Part shown: in pieces, positions 1 to 13,500 of the stretch
Layout: every line of letters begins with the position of its first letter
Numbering within the stretch: position 1 is the stretch's first letter
DNA from: Dromaius novaehollandiae
Taxonomy: Eukaryota > Chordata > Aves > Casuariiformes > Dromaiidae
Assembly: GCF_036370855.1 (NCBI RefSeq)
Contig: NC_088105.1
Coordinates: forward strand, 13,335,619-13,399,618
Length of the DNA: 64,000 nt
Direction: 5' to 3'
The notes under the pieces: model-generated
What the model was told of the DNA's origin: nothing
The model's input: the letters and a program-made list of their open reading frames with translations, nothing else
The model's database searches: none
Program-made: the position numbers and the translations under genes

Positions 1-1033
1 CCATGTGGCCTTCAGATCACTGCTGAACTCCGCACACAGCTAGGTACAGACCCAGAGGTGCAACACTGACCTGCTGCGTGAAGGCAAGTCTGTGCTGACT
101 CCTATCCCTGTCTCTGAGGCAGGGAAGGGAGGATTTGAACATGGGTGCAAGGCATGGGATACAGGCCAACACACGAAGCTGTCACAAGGAGGCACGTAGC
201 AGAGCAGTCGCAGGTCCAGACGGCACAGCCCAGCAAGATGGAGTTCTTCTGCTCCACCCTCTAGGTTTGACTTCCTCTGGCCAGCACAAATGGAGGTGAC
301 CAAAGGTACAAAATCTAGTTCCACCACCTTGGGAAGTGATCGAGTATGACATGGCTGATCCAAACCCCTCTGCCCACAGGAAGCACAGGCCATCGGAAAG
401 CTGCTGCCATCACTTTCCAGTTCTTACACTAATTCCAATGCTCCCAGAGGAGAAAGATGCCCTGGAGAAGGTAAGCAGTAGTGCCAAGGGGGGCTGTCGC
501 TGGCAAAGGGGAACAGGGCCCGCCCCTTGCCCAAGGGGGTTGTAGAGCCTGTGACTGAGATGCACACATACTAAGGCAGCAGAGCCAGCACTTCCCAGCT
601 CAGACCCTTGGAGCAGGGACAGGTCTCATTCACCCCAAACCATCTGTGCTCTCTCTCAAGGCACAAAAGTCAGGCTGAGGCACAACTTACAACCAAAAAA
701 ATAAAATAAAAATAAGCAAAAAAACCCAAGAGAGTTCAGGAAAGTCTTCACTACAGACATAGCATTTGGTCTGAGCATAAAATGGATCATGGACTCTATG
801 CTCAAAACACAAGCAGCACCCAGACGCTGCTCTATGGGTCTTGGGGCTTTTCCCAGCTTCCCTAGCTCTGGACCCCACTTGTCCACATACACCTTTTCCT
901 TCTGCACCAGCAGCCATCAACCCAAGAGGGGGATGTTACTGGGGAGAAAAGGGGGAGGGAATATAAAAATTCACACTCATGCACTTGGGAGATGACAGAG
1001 CACATTTGGCGTTTCCTTCAGTGAAAGGGAATC
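1..1033. other. No gene seen (downstream of short PDE4DIP)
   Basis: I find no exon with homology or convincing splice signals here. If a full-length PDE4DIP transcript exists in this species, this is intron between the exon at 1503 and exons beyond the window. Confidence 0.5.
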
Positions 1034-1039
1034 TTTATT
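1034..1039 (-). terminator. PDE4DIP: Poly(A) signal for short PDE4DIP
   Basis: AATAAA on the minus strand, about 290 bases after the stop codon at 1329. TG-rich sequence follows at about 1000-960 in the transcript direction, as expected downstream of a cleavage site. Confidence 0.7.
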
Positions 1040-1328
1040 TGGCCCATGGGGGAAGGGAGAAGGGAGATGAAGGGAAATCAACTAAAATGGAATGATTTGA
1101 GTGTGCAAATACATCAGTGACCACGGGGTGGGTCAGACAGGAACGTACATGAGACACAGGTGGATTGCACTGATTGCAGTTTCCAAGCAGCTCTAAGAAT
1201 ATAACAAGAAACCCCGCACCAGCTCTATCGTACCATTACTAAGTACCAAAGCAACCCTCCCAGAGTCAGTGAGGCAGGCTCGCTCAGTTAGTGAACCGTT
1301 TCCATGGCAGGCGGGTGAGCGCCAGGGC

Positions 1329-1503
1329 TCAGAAGGCATGCTGGGGTAGGACTCTCACACGCTCCTGTTCCCCACCTCCTAAGGTGCCCTGTGTCTCCAG
1401 CCTGCTCAAACGCTCCAAGCTTCTTCCAAGAGCTTCTTCCAGCTGTCCCCGGAGCTCCTGGACCCCCTCCAGCTCCACCTGCAGAGTGTGGTCTCTCGCA
1501 GCG
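1329..1503 (-). CDS. PDE4DIP: PDE4DIP terminal coding exon, short isoform
   Basis: After a CTGCTTAG acceptor at 1504 the exon encodes SAARDHTLQVELEGVQELRG, matching human ERDRTLQVELEGAQ, and continues through LERLSRLETQGTLGG to a stop at 1329. Human long isoforms leave the exon near the GG; here a weak donor (GTGGGG) exists at 1375. The frame instead runs on for about 12 residues to the stop, and an AATAAA lies about 290 bases downstream. This is what an exon extended into its intron with early polyadenylation looks like. With it, the EB1 form would be 1,113 aa, close to the roughly 1,116 aa I recall for human SMYLE. I see no further PDE4DIP exon between 1 and 1328. Confidence 0.75.
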
Positions 1504-4500
1504 CTAAGCAGACACGCCGCACAAAAGGGAAGAGGGTTAGACAGGCTGCAGCAACCCTTAGAGCAGCAAGCGCACATCAGATTGGGTCCCTCCATCCAGG
1601 AGTGCCACTTACTCCAAGCACAGGCCTTCCATACTTCATAAGCAACTTGGACACCTCCTGCCTCACCCCTAAACCTCCCCAGAGCACACCCATCCCAAAA
1701 AAGGCTTCAGCCCAGAGCATATGGCTGTTAGTCACAGCTGTTCTCCAATACTTACCAAGCACTCCACATATGTGCTCTCTTGGTGGCAGGTAGCTCAAAT
1801 ATCCCAGAGACTGCAGCCCCATGAAGGGCAGGAGATTAGTGTGGAGGACAGAGAATGCAGGCCATGCTCTGCTGCAGGACAACAGCCTGGACAAGCACCT
1901 AGGCAGACCCTTCTCATCCCAGTAGTTGTAGGGTTGGGAATTTGACATGGGGAAGAGCAGCCTCCAAGAAGTGGCTGAGTGTGGGTGGGAAGCCCAACAG
2001 GAAAGGGAAAAGACAGGGAATAGGGATGGAAATCCCAGGGCCTGAACAAGTGCTAGCAATGGGGGCAGTCTGTACCATTTGAAGCTGGCCACTGCAGTCT
2101 CTTTGGGGAGGTAGGATGCCCAAAACTGGCCTTGTCCAATTCCTCACCCAGGCTCCCTCTTTTGCAGAACACTCACTGCTTCAGGGGTCATCCGCCTGGA
2201 CCACCCACCCCTGCCCCAGCAGCAGGGTGGCCTTGCTTACCTGTCCGGGTGCATGTGGAACTTCACCAGGCTGCTGTAGAGCTGCCTCTCGGCTTGGAGA
2301 GCCTCATTTAGCCGGTTCCTTTCAGCCACCAGCCCTTCTAGCATCAGTAACAACTGGCCAGAGAGAACAGACAAGGTGCAACACTTAGAGGCAGGAATCA
2401 AAGGAGGCATCTAGCCACCCCTGAGAAGCTGAGGCTTCCCCTTCCAGATGTACCAGCCACCTCTCTTGCTTTGTCTAAGTGATCAAACCTAACCAGAGTA
2501 TCACCCCAGGCTCCCCAAAAGACTGCCCTGGAGGCCAATGCTAGAAGAAACCCATCCTCCTCTCATCTTCCCCCTTCCACACACAGTCAGCCTCCAAGAA
2601 CAAGAGCACCTCAGCACATCCAGAGGCTGAAAAGAAAGTCTCATAACTGTGAGCACCGGCAGAAAAATGACACATCCACACTTGCCCCATAGGGCACACT
2701 ACCTGCTGCCTTCTGTTTCCAGTAGCCTCTTGTACTTGTGATTCTGCTATGGCCACTTTCTCCCGAAGCACCAGCACTTCTTGAGTCAGCCTTTCCACGG
2801 CTGGAATTTCTTCGGGATCAACCAGCTGCATCTGAAGATCCTGAAAACCAAGCGCAGGAGGGTTCAGGGGAGAAGGGCTCAGTAACAAGGACAGCTAAAC
2901 TGCTGCAATCCTCCTTGGAATGCAACTGCCAGAAGTTTCCAGTGTTAGGGAAGACCAGGGTCTCCAAAGACAGAAACACCAATGCAACCAGGGTGCGTTA
3001 AGCAGACGATGGCCTGAAGCAAGATTTGAAAAGGGACGCAAGACACTCTGTTTAGAGGACTCCCAAGGGAGGGCACTTCGTACACAAGGAGCAAAAAGAC
3101 AAATAATGGCACTCTGGGCAAAGGCCTGGGTTTGGGATCCTTGCATTCTGGGCAAAACAGAGGGCTATAGGCAAGTCAGCAGCAATATCATCCACAGCCA
3201 GCCACCCACGTTAATCCGAAGAGGCCCCTCGCTCCTTAGCAGAGGTATCCAGTCACTGCTACCACAGAAACCAACAGCCTTGTTTCTGACATCTTGCCAT
3301 GCAGTAGAAGTGAGCAAGTGACAAACAGGACACAGGGAAGGAAGAGGCTCCTCTGCAGCCTTCCTGGGCAGAACTGCCCCAGCACAGTGCATTTCCTCAC
3401 CTTGATGAGGTCCTCTTTGATCTGGATGTTCCTGGTCAGGGATTCAATATCTGAGGCCTGCACCTGCAGCTCTTCCTCCTGTGTGGCCATGACGGACTGG
3501 AGAGCAGTGAGCTCTCGCTATGGAGGGAGGAGTCCGTGAAAACCCCAGAAAGCCAAAACCCCAGAAAGCCAAAACCCCAGAAAGCCAAAACCCCAGAAAG
3601 CCAAAACCCCAGAAAGCCAAAACCCCAGAAAGCCAAAACCCCAGAAAGCCAAAACCCCAGAAAGCCAAAACCCCAGAAAGCCAAAACCCCAGAAAGCCAA
3701 AACCCCAGAAAGCCAAAACCCCAGAAAGCCAAAACCCCAGAAAGCCAAAACCCCAGAAAGCCAAAACCCCACTGCAAGCTGCTGCCCTATGTCTCCTGCT
3801 CTGGGTGCCCCCCATGATATGGGGTCCAAAACCTCCCACAAGGGGCAGCCCAACAGTTTCCCATAGGCAAAGCAGAGACAAGCACAGGCTTTAGCACTAG
3901 CTCACCCTGCTTTCCCTTTCTTTCCTTGCCATCAGCTCCAGCTCCTCTTTGGCATTAACAAGCTCCTTCTCCAGTTCTGCTGCTGACACCGTAACTGCGG
4001 AGAGAGCTAGGTTATTGCAGGGTTACCATGTGTTACCTGGTCTCTCTTATCCCAGGATTAGACAGAAACCATCTCTTTGGTAAGAGACAGGTCCATGATG
4101 CCTGCTCCCCAGCACACTTCATATTCCTAAGGACTGCTGCTCTCTTACTGATCCTTAAACAGCAGCCCTAGGGAACAGCAGTGTCCCAAGACTGCCGTCC
4201 CACTCCTGGCAAAGTTCAGGTGTCCTGGCCCCAAGGCTAACCCCAAGCCAGCCCCACATTCTCACCCCCAGCCTGAACCATCAAGTCAGAAACCCCACGC
4301 TGGACAGCATAAACTCTTGAGTTGAAGTGTCTCAACCCAAAATCAATGTCAACTTTTCCTTTCCTACACTCACACCCCCACACACCCTCTGAACCATCAC
4401 CCAAGGGAAGGCTCAGCTTTATTTCAAGACACCCATTCTCGCTCAAAGCTCTTTGCCCTCCCAGAGCTTTGTGAAACTGTTTTCTCCACAGCCAAAGCTC

Positions 4501-7500
4501 TGGGTCATTGTTGGGGACCTTGAGAGAAGCTGTCACAGCACTCACCGCCCTCTGTCCTGCAGCTGCTGTGTCCCTGTGGGGGTTCAGCAGTTGCTGTAGC
4601 TCCACAAGCTCTTTGCAGTATTTCCTGAAAACATAAAATCCTCCTGGTTTGTACCTTTATGGGGAACCTAGCAGGCTCTCAGATTCCCTGGATCCCAGGC
4701 TCCAGGACTGCAGCAAACTGCTGGCTGCTTTGCCGGTGCCTCTGGAGACATGACAGAGCAGCGAAGGGGAGCTAGCCCAGCAGCAGGGCAGGCGAGTTGC
4801 ACCCAACCTGGAAGCTTCATGTATGGGAACAGGGCTCTGGCCTTGCTTTATATGGGACTAGAAGGTTGTTGGGAGAGAGCTCTTTTATAATAAGGATTAA
4901 ACATGTTTCACTCAACCACAGCAAGCCCATCTTTCAACTGAGACTATCTAGACGAAGTCTTCCTCCAGGGATTTAGCCTAACAGAGGGACCACACAGGAA
5001 GGAAAGTGCAGAGCTTGGCCCATATGTACATCTCTGGAAGTCTCTGGAGCTCACTTTGATCCCAGGAATAGAAACGAGCCACCTGCTTACAGCTGTTTCA
5101 AAACCCTCAACATGTCAGTTCACCAGTAAATGACTAACAGCTGCTCAAGTAGGAGTGTGGTGTATATAGCCTGAGTTGTGCTGAGCCTCAAAGGGGTTTT
5201 CAGCAAAGCTGCTTTAAAAATACCTCTTCCAGAATTGGAACTGATGGCAAAAGGCCAGCAGGCTCTGCCAAGAATTAGTGGGGCCTGAAATTAGCTCCCT
5301 TGTCCCTTCCAGAATGCGACAGTGTCAGGGAGGAGATTACAACGCAGTGGCCCAGCCTGGCCCAAGGAAGGACTGGGTCAATGCTGGAAGGTCAGAGGGT
5401 GGATTTCTCACATACACGCACATGCCCAAATACCGCCTTATCAAAATGAAAGGAGAAACTGAGTGACAAAGGCTTGTGAGATCAAGATCAGAACATCCAG
5501 ACAATATTTCTGCTCCTCAGTTTTGCCCCTTCCTCCTACAGAAAGTCTCTTCCCTAATCCTACTCTCATTACTACCATTCTGTGTGATGCTTCCCTCTCC
5601 CTCATTTCCTCCTGCAGCAATCATTTCTCTGGAGTCCTGAGGCTGCAGGCAGAGAAACAGTGCACGATCCTTACTTGTATGGGCTGTTGTTCATCCTGCT
5701 TCAACAGCCTGGCACCAGCTGACTGAGTTCCAACAGGCTCCTTCCCTGACACATGCTGGCGCAGGAGTTGTAACTCACAGCTCCTTTCAGCCAAAGCACG
5801 TGCCATCTTCTCGGCAGCAGCCTGAATGACCAGGAAGAAAAGGGGAAGGCAGGGCTGTGACCAAGGCTTAGATCCCTGTCCCTCACCTTCCTTAGAGACT
5901 AAGGAAAAACATATCAATATTTATCTGCCACTTGAGACTATGAGAAAGGCTCTACAAAGCAGTCTGGGAACTCCTGCTCCCGGTCCCTCACAGTGGCCCT
6001 CCCATCTCTACTTGCCAGACAGCTGCAACAGGGCTCAGCCTCTGCCTACGGCAGAGCAAACTCCTCAGTTTCCCTCACCCCACCCAGAAGGGGATGGAGA
6101 CACAGGAGAGGTAAAGAGAACAAAGTGGAGATAGAGCTTAGTCTTTTAGCCTCCTTTTTATGAAAGGAAACTCAATCCAAAGTATCTCAGGTAACACTGA
6201 GATGCATCCAGTGTGCAAGAGTAGGCAGAGTAGAAACTGTGGCTCTTCAAGCAGCAGTTACACTCCCAGGATCATGCACTAGTTCGATTAAAATGTAAAT
6301 TAACAGGCAGTGAGCTGGGTTTCCTCATACTTCTGAGCTACACAACAGACAGTTTGGAGACTTCCCTTCTGGTCTGCTAACACCCATATGAAGCAGTGAC
6401 CCTCCCCAAAGCCCCTCTGCTGCCCCACACCTCCTTCCCTACCACGTGCAAACGTTAAGAATACATAAGCCACAGCCCAGCTTGCCTAGTGGCAGGGACC
6501 TGACCCCTGAACACAGCTAAGGGAACTGCTGCTCCATCATTGCTACCACGTGATGGGTTGAGACCCACCTAGAAGGGACCTCATGCAATCTCGTGTCCTT
6601 CTCCAACACCGAGCAGCTCCAACCAGGTGGCACTGATTGTGGCCAGACAGCAGTTTCCATCTGCTTAACACAAGGCAGAAGCATCTGCCCCAGCCTCCCC
6701 GCTGCTGCACCACACACAACTCACTCGGCTCCACTGCTCCTTGGCGCTCACAGCCTGCAGCAGCTCCCGGATTTCGACATCGTGCTCCATAGCCTGACGG
6801 TTCCTGTCACCGAGGAGATCCTGTAACATCTTCTCCTTGCGCTGGAGACGCAGGCACAGCTCCTCTACTACCTCACTCTGCCCTGGGCCCAGCTTGCACA
6901 GCAGGGTTGCTGTGAGCTCCTGAAGAAGGGAGAGGAATGGAGAGATGTTGCTACTACTCTCACCAAGGCACAAGCTGTTCAGGGCAGAACAGCTCTTCAG
7001 CCTGGGTATAGCTGTGAGTAACATCTAGGGAGCACAGCTATCCACACGTGCCAAGAGCAGCCAGTTTCCAAGGCACTGACATGGGTTTAATAAGCACACT
7101 CCTCAGAGGCAGGCAGGAAGCTCCTGGCACTACTCTCTCTGCAGACAAACTGACTGAAGGCCTGGGAGGCCAAACTACAGCCTTACCTCCACTTCCTTGT
7201 TCCTGTCATGCAGGCAGGTCTGCAGCTGCTGGATGATCCCCTCCTGCTCCTTCTGCCTGCTGCAGGATTTGGCCTCACTCTCCTCCCTGAGCCAGCGGAG
7301 GTTTTGGCAGGTTGCTGACACCTGCTCTAGTTCCAGGGTTTTGGCTTTCAAGAGGCTCTCCAGGCTCTGGGGACCACAAGAGAGGCAGATCAACCAGGGA
7401 CAGGGCCCTTATCCTGAATTAAGCAGAACTGGTACCACCAGTCTCTTCTGCCAGCACTGAGTCATACAGACTCACCCCCTCCTCTCCAGGCTCTACACTC

Positions 7501-10500
7501 ACCTCCCCACCCAGCCCAGAAACACCACAGACTGACCCAGGAACTTGCCCAGCACATGGGGCCAGAGAAAGACCAACACCCTGCACCCGCAGAGACGACC
7601 ACAGCATTTACACAAGAGTTTGTGTAGCACTGGGCTTGTCTAGCACAGCACTGCACTGCAGCCAGGCTGCACTCTGCATACGCAGGTACAAGCACTCACA
7701 TGAATGGTGGCCTCGTTGCTGGACAGAATGCTGCGCAGCCTCTCCAGGTCACCTCCCCGCTCTCTTACCGAGAGACGGAGCTCTTGCAGCTCTTGTTCCT
7801 TCTTCTCCAGGGCACAGAACTTTTCATCTACTGCTCGCTAGGGTGAAAGAGGGTAATCACTCAAAATTGGATAGAGTACTTTTAAAAAAACACTACTTCA
7901 TGTCAAGCACCTCAGCTCTCCCTTCCAGAGGGCTCCTTTGGCAGATGGGGACACACAGAGCATTTCAAAGACATGGTCACCTTGGGGTTAGCCTTGGGGA
8001 ACAGTGTGGGGCTGCACCACTGATGGTAACCCAAAGGCTGAGCTGCCTTTGGTTTTGAGGGAAAACAGGGAGGCTTCACTGACAGACTACACTTACCTCC
8101 AGAGCAGCATCCCTGTCACTGACTCGCTGCTGCAGTTTCTCCAGCATGGCATCCCTGGCTGCGGGGCTCCTGTCCAAGCTCTGCTGGCATTGCAGAAGTC
8201 CCCTTGATTCCTAAAGGGATAACGTGAACCCCCCCAACCCCAGTAAAACTGTCAGTCCAGGACATGTCCACACAGCAATACAGGAGAGTCTGGGCCAACT
8301 ACCTACACCTGCCAGCTCTACCAACCCCCACCATTAGAGGACAGCAGAGTCCCAGCACCTGGAGGCTGGCTGACTAAGCACCTGTGAGGGCTCGTGAGGC
8401 ACCACCTCGGGCTGAGGCACTCAGATAGCTGTGCCTCCTTCCTCATCTTGGAGTCCAGAAGCATCTCTGTCCATCCCCTCTCTGAGGGGCATGTGTGAGA
8501 ACTACAGATGGACATCTGCACCTCCAAATACCAAAGGAGGAGCAGAACCCCTGGCTGCTTATGCTCTGCTCGAATCTTTCTGCATCTCACCTGCAGAAGT
8601 TGCTCCTTGCGAGCCAGGTGCTGACTCAAACGCTGAACCCTCTGTTCCTGGGCCTGCAGCTCACGGCATTTCTCCCACTCCGCAGCCTGGAGCTGCTGAG
8701 CCTTGTCCTGCAGTTCTGCCTGCAGCTGCTGCACCACAGCACGCAGCTCCTGCAAGGGAAAGCATTTATCTTGTTTACAGTCCTCAATGGACCCATAAAC
8801 AGGCCAATCTGAAAGAGGTGAGAGCAACAAGGGCTGTGGAGCAGCCAGAAATGCTGTGTTCCTAGACACAGCTTTCACATCTCAAAATACAGTTCCTTGC
8901 TAACGATGTTTGAATTTATTTCCCCTTCCAGGGCACCCATCCATTTTTAAATCCCTCACTATGGCCACAGGTAAAGCTTTACAGTTTACCACAACTAGCC
9001 TGCTGAAGCAGTGAACATAGCTTTGTAACATTACAGAAAGAGATAATGACATGTGCAGCAGCTAAAGCCATAAAAATGACATCGTACACACTATCACACA
9101 TCTTTGCTGATTCTAAGTCCTAGGGTAAGAAGATAAGGAGGCTGCAGTAATCTCCAGAGGGCAAGTGTAACCAAGCATGCTCAGAACAGTGTAGGCAGAG
9201 ATGAATGAGGGCAGAGTACAGACTACATCAGTACTTAACCCTTGTAACCCTACAGACTACCAGGCTTAGTGCCTGTCATACCTGGTTGTGTTTCCAGGTT
9301 GCCTCTTTTTGCTGCTCTTCCTCATGCACTGTGGTTTCTAGGAGCTGGGTCACTCTCCTGGCTTCAGCCAACTGATGCTCTTTCTGGCGCTGAGCCGTTT
9401 TCAACTTCTGCACCTCGAGCTGGGTGCAGAAAAGTGTGTTCTGAAGATCCAGCAGTGCCACATGTTGCTGCTGGGATGAGGACGGACTCTGTGACATCTA
9501 ATGAGAGGGAAGCAGAGAAACTCAAGATCCACTTCACATGAGGGGTCTGAAGTTCATGAGCCCTGCAGAACAACAGCTGATGTACTCAAGGTTTTCCAGG
9601 GACATACCTGCAACTGTCCAAGTTGGCTTCTGTGTAACATGTCTCTCAGCTTGGCCATTGTCTCATTCTGCCCTTCAATGACATGGTACAGCTCTTCTGT
9701 CTACAAGGCAAAGGACAGGAAGCCCAGTCATTGGCAAGCCAAGCACACCCTCCCTGTCCCAAGCCTCCAGCATGGATTATGACACATCAGACTCACAAGA
9801 AAGCAAAAGCTTCTCCAGAAACAATTTAATGAGATCCAGGATGCCACGCAATGGCTCTTCAGTCACTGTCTACAAGGACTAGCACATTTTCCTCCGTCAG
9901 TGAGGAAAACCCCACCTGCCCAAGGCTATTACCTCACTCTCCTTGCTCTTCAGGGCCTCATTCAGACTCTGGATTGTACGGTCTTGTCTCTGTGATGTTT
10001 CTTGGACAGATTTTAATTCAAAGTTCAACTCATTCAGTTTTTCCTGTAGCAACTGAACACAAAGAAATATGAAATTTGGCTTATCCTGCCTAACGCTCTA
10101 TCTAAACACACTTAGGACTCCCTCCAGCCCTTACTCAGTCCATACAGCCCACATGTTCACCAGATCAAGACCAACATCATTTTCTCCAGAGTCTGGATAT
10201 GCTGTTTGAGCTGCGTGGAGACCACTATGAAGAAAGACAAAGCCTTCCCTTTTTCCACAGGACTTTTTCAGTGCTCCTAGTTCCTCCAATACAGCACCCA
10301 GGTGCAGGGCAGAGTTTCTGGGCTTGGGTTTCATATATTGCACTACCTCCCACATACCCCAGCAGAGTCTTGCTCAGATTACCCAGCACCCTTCCCCATT
10401 TCTATCATTAAACAAATGATTCTCTAAACAAGATGTTCCCTTAAGAAGGAAGGGCTGCTTCAGCCCAAAAAGCTCCCAAGAGATCTGAATAAAAATGTCT

Positions 10501-13500
10501 CCATGGAGAAGCTACACACCATAAAAACCCTTGGCTTTTGAGGCCTCCCAGTGCATTGCAGCTACATGTCTACAATCTTCCATCCCCTTCTCTTACTACC
10601 TCCTTACATCACCCAGGCATTCTTGCAGCAACTGCTGGTCTAGGTAATTCCACATTTGATCAGATCAGTGGTTCATCTAGCCTCAAGTTCTGGCTTCAGC
10701 AAAAGGGAGCCTACTTCGTGCCAGCTTTCCAACAGCACAGCTGCAGAGCAAAGTGGAACTTCTTGCTATACTCCGTGGTTGATTTAAAACCTGAAGAACA
10801 ATTGCCTAAGAGCAGCATAGCTCAAACAGTTTTAGGACAGTTATCTTCTTTCACTGAGATGTACATGACAGTGCATTATTAAACATGCTCGTTTTGACAT
10901 TCTTAGTCTTAGACGACACACGTCTTTCTTGGAACTGACTCCAGTCTTAATTTCCCAAGGAGTTACAGCCATATGATCTCCTCTGTGTTGTTTACTGGCT
11001 TACACATCTGTCACATTCTCTCTTCTCCAAGAGACACTTCCCCCCACACGCACTGTTTAAACTCTTCCAGTGGCATTCACCGGGCCTTGAGCCTCTTCTA
11101 TTTCCCTGTCAACCTTTGTGGACCAGGAGGCTCCAACAGCTCACAGCTGTCCTTGGATTTAAATAAAGAACCTATCCAGTGATGCTTTTCCTTTTATCCC
11201 CTCCATTTTCCCCATGGGTACGGTTACCTTAGAGTTCAAGAGTGTAGCTAAGAACATCTATCCCTTGCAACATGTGCTAAATTTGATCTGCCTCAAGACT
11301 ACCCAGCTTTCTTAGCAGAGAAACTTACAGCCTTGAAATCTAAGTGAAAGCAGGACCACTCCCCACCCCCAAGCTGATCTCCGTTACTGCTTGCAAAAAA
11401 GAAGCCAGTTGTCTCAAAGGCAGCTGCTCTTCTCCCCTGCACCAGGCTCAAACCAGGCAAATACACAAGGCGGGAAATAAGCCTCTGGGCATCTCTCCTT
11501 CGTTAACTCCCAGCAGGCTTACAAGGCAACCATGAAGTTCCTCCAAAACACAATTTGCAAAAACAAAATATGGAAAGTTTACACAACACAGCTGCAGGAA
11601 AAAAGCAAGTGCTTTTAACTCAAGCTGACAGCTAACAGCACCAAGAATACAGTGTCAGTACATGCACCCTTGTTGAAACAGGTGCAGATGTCTGCCTCCC
11701 TCCAGGCTGGGGGAGGGGGGGGGGGTTCCCCCTTACTAGCTATGTAATACTCGTTAGGCACCAAATTTGCTGTTCATGAAGAAATACCTTATTGGTGGCA
11801 TCAAGTTGCTGAATTTCGCCCTGCAGCTCTGTAGCACACAAATCAGACACATGCTCCGCTGCTGCAGGGTCACCTGGAGTTGGCTGCTGATGTTCATCTT
11901 GCAGATTCTGGAAAGGACAGAAATGGTTCAAATCTTGCATTGGTCTCCATTCAGTTGCCAGCCTTCTGACAGACCTTACAGCACAGGCTTAAACAAGCAC
12001 CACTGGGTTTTCCTAACTGCCTTCTAAACATCATGCTGCCTATGCCTCCCTCCACCAGGATGGCAGGTCAACACCTGGCTGCTTTCTGCCAGAAGCTCCC
12101 CTGCTGCCCTGAGGCTCTGTTTTGGCTCCCTTTCTCTCCACACGCCCTGGCGGTGAGCTCAGCAGCTCGGCTGGCTCTAACTGCTGTCTCCAGGCCGATG
12201 ACAGATCTGCTCCCCACACCCAAGCCATGCCCTGAAACCTCCCTCCTACATGCCCTGCTGGCAGCTCCAGCCAAACTAAACTCTTTCTACCCATATTCTC
12301 CTAAGCTTATTCCTCTTAATCAAGCCCATAACCTTCAATCTCTCCCTGCATCTATCAGCCTGTGTGACACAGAGTCACCCCCTGCTCTAAATTCCTTCAC
12401 TCGTGGTTCTCCAGGCTCTCCTTCACAGCTCTCCATGCTCCAGCACGCTCGCTTTGTACAATTCCCTTCAGCTCCACAAATCAAATTCAATGCCACAGCT
12501 GAGATTTTATTCATGGGAGACATCTATTTACTGAGAATGAAAACAGCCTACTGTCTCCTAACGCACAGCCTGCCAGACTCTGCTGCTTAAGCGCACACTA
12601 AGCCCTTGTCATCCCTTCTTACTATTTTGCTGCCTCCTGACCAGCAACTTGTACCACTCCCTAGAGCAGCATTCAGGTCCAGCCACCCACCCCAGCCCTC
12701 ACAGGATACATTAAGTACTACTGAGTACCTTTAGCGATACAAGATTGATCATACTAGTGTCTATTGCAAGCAGGAGGGAAATGAAGGCCCTAATAAGCAG
12801 GGGATACGGGAAGATGCCAGACCCTTTTCAGAAATCACACAGGAGCACCAGCTCCAGGCAATACAGCACCCAGGAGAATAATAGCTGACTCCGATTAGCC
12901 CTGTCACGTTGAATCCTCGTCTTGAATACCCACAGGAACACAGTCCCTGGGAAAGGCAAACAGCACGGAGGAACCCTTCCAGGCCTATGCACTGCCTCTC
13001 ACGGTCTGAATAGAAATGCTATGGCATTTCTGATTTCCACATCCTCCTGCACTCTTTACTCTGCTTCTCCTTCCCCACTTTTTTTTCCTGCTCCTTTTAT
13101 CCATGCTGATTTCTGCTTTCTTTCCCTCTAGTCCATCACCTAAACTGCACCCTTATTCCCTAGGACAGTAACAGAACCCAAGTCCATTCCTACAGCACTG
13201 AGCTACCAACATAGTCTTTCCTGTACAGCCAAAACTCCTAATTGTGATATTTTCCTGTTAATCAATGCTTCCCTTTATACTGATATTTTAAGATTTTAGT
13301 GAAAGCCTAACCAGTCACTGCAAGTAGTTTCAACTTTGCCCAGCCAGAAGGCTTCAGATCAGACAGGGAGAGCTGCTGGAATCTCTCACACAACTATTCT
13401 GCAAGTAAGGGTGATGAAAAGAACACACAGAGGCAAAAGAAAACCCTTTCCTTGCAATTTGCACATTCCAAAGAAAAATAAACAAAAATCCTGTAAACAG

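Noticed and set aside
3436-3894. Repetitive open frames on both strands over the 16-bp array
   Set aside because: A 16-bp unit without stops gives a 16-residue periodic translation in every frame; the array is intronic.
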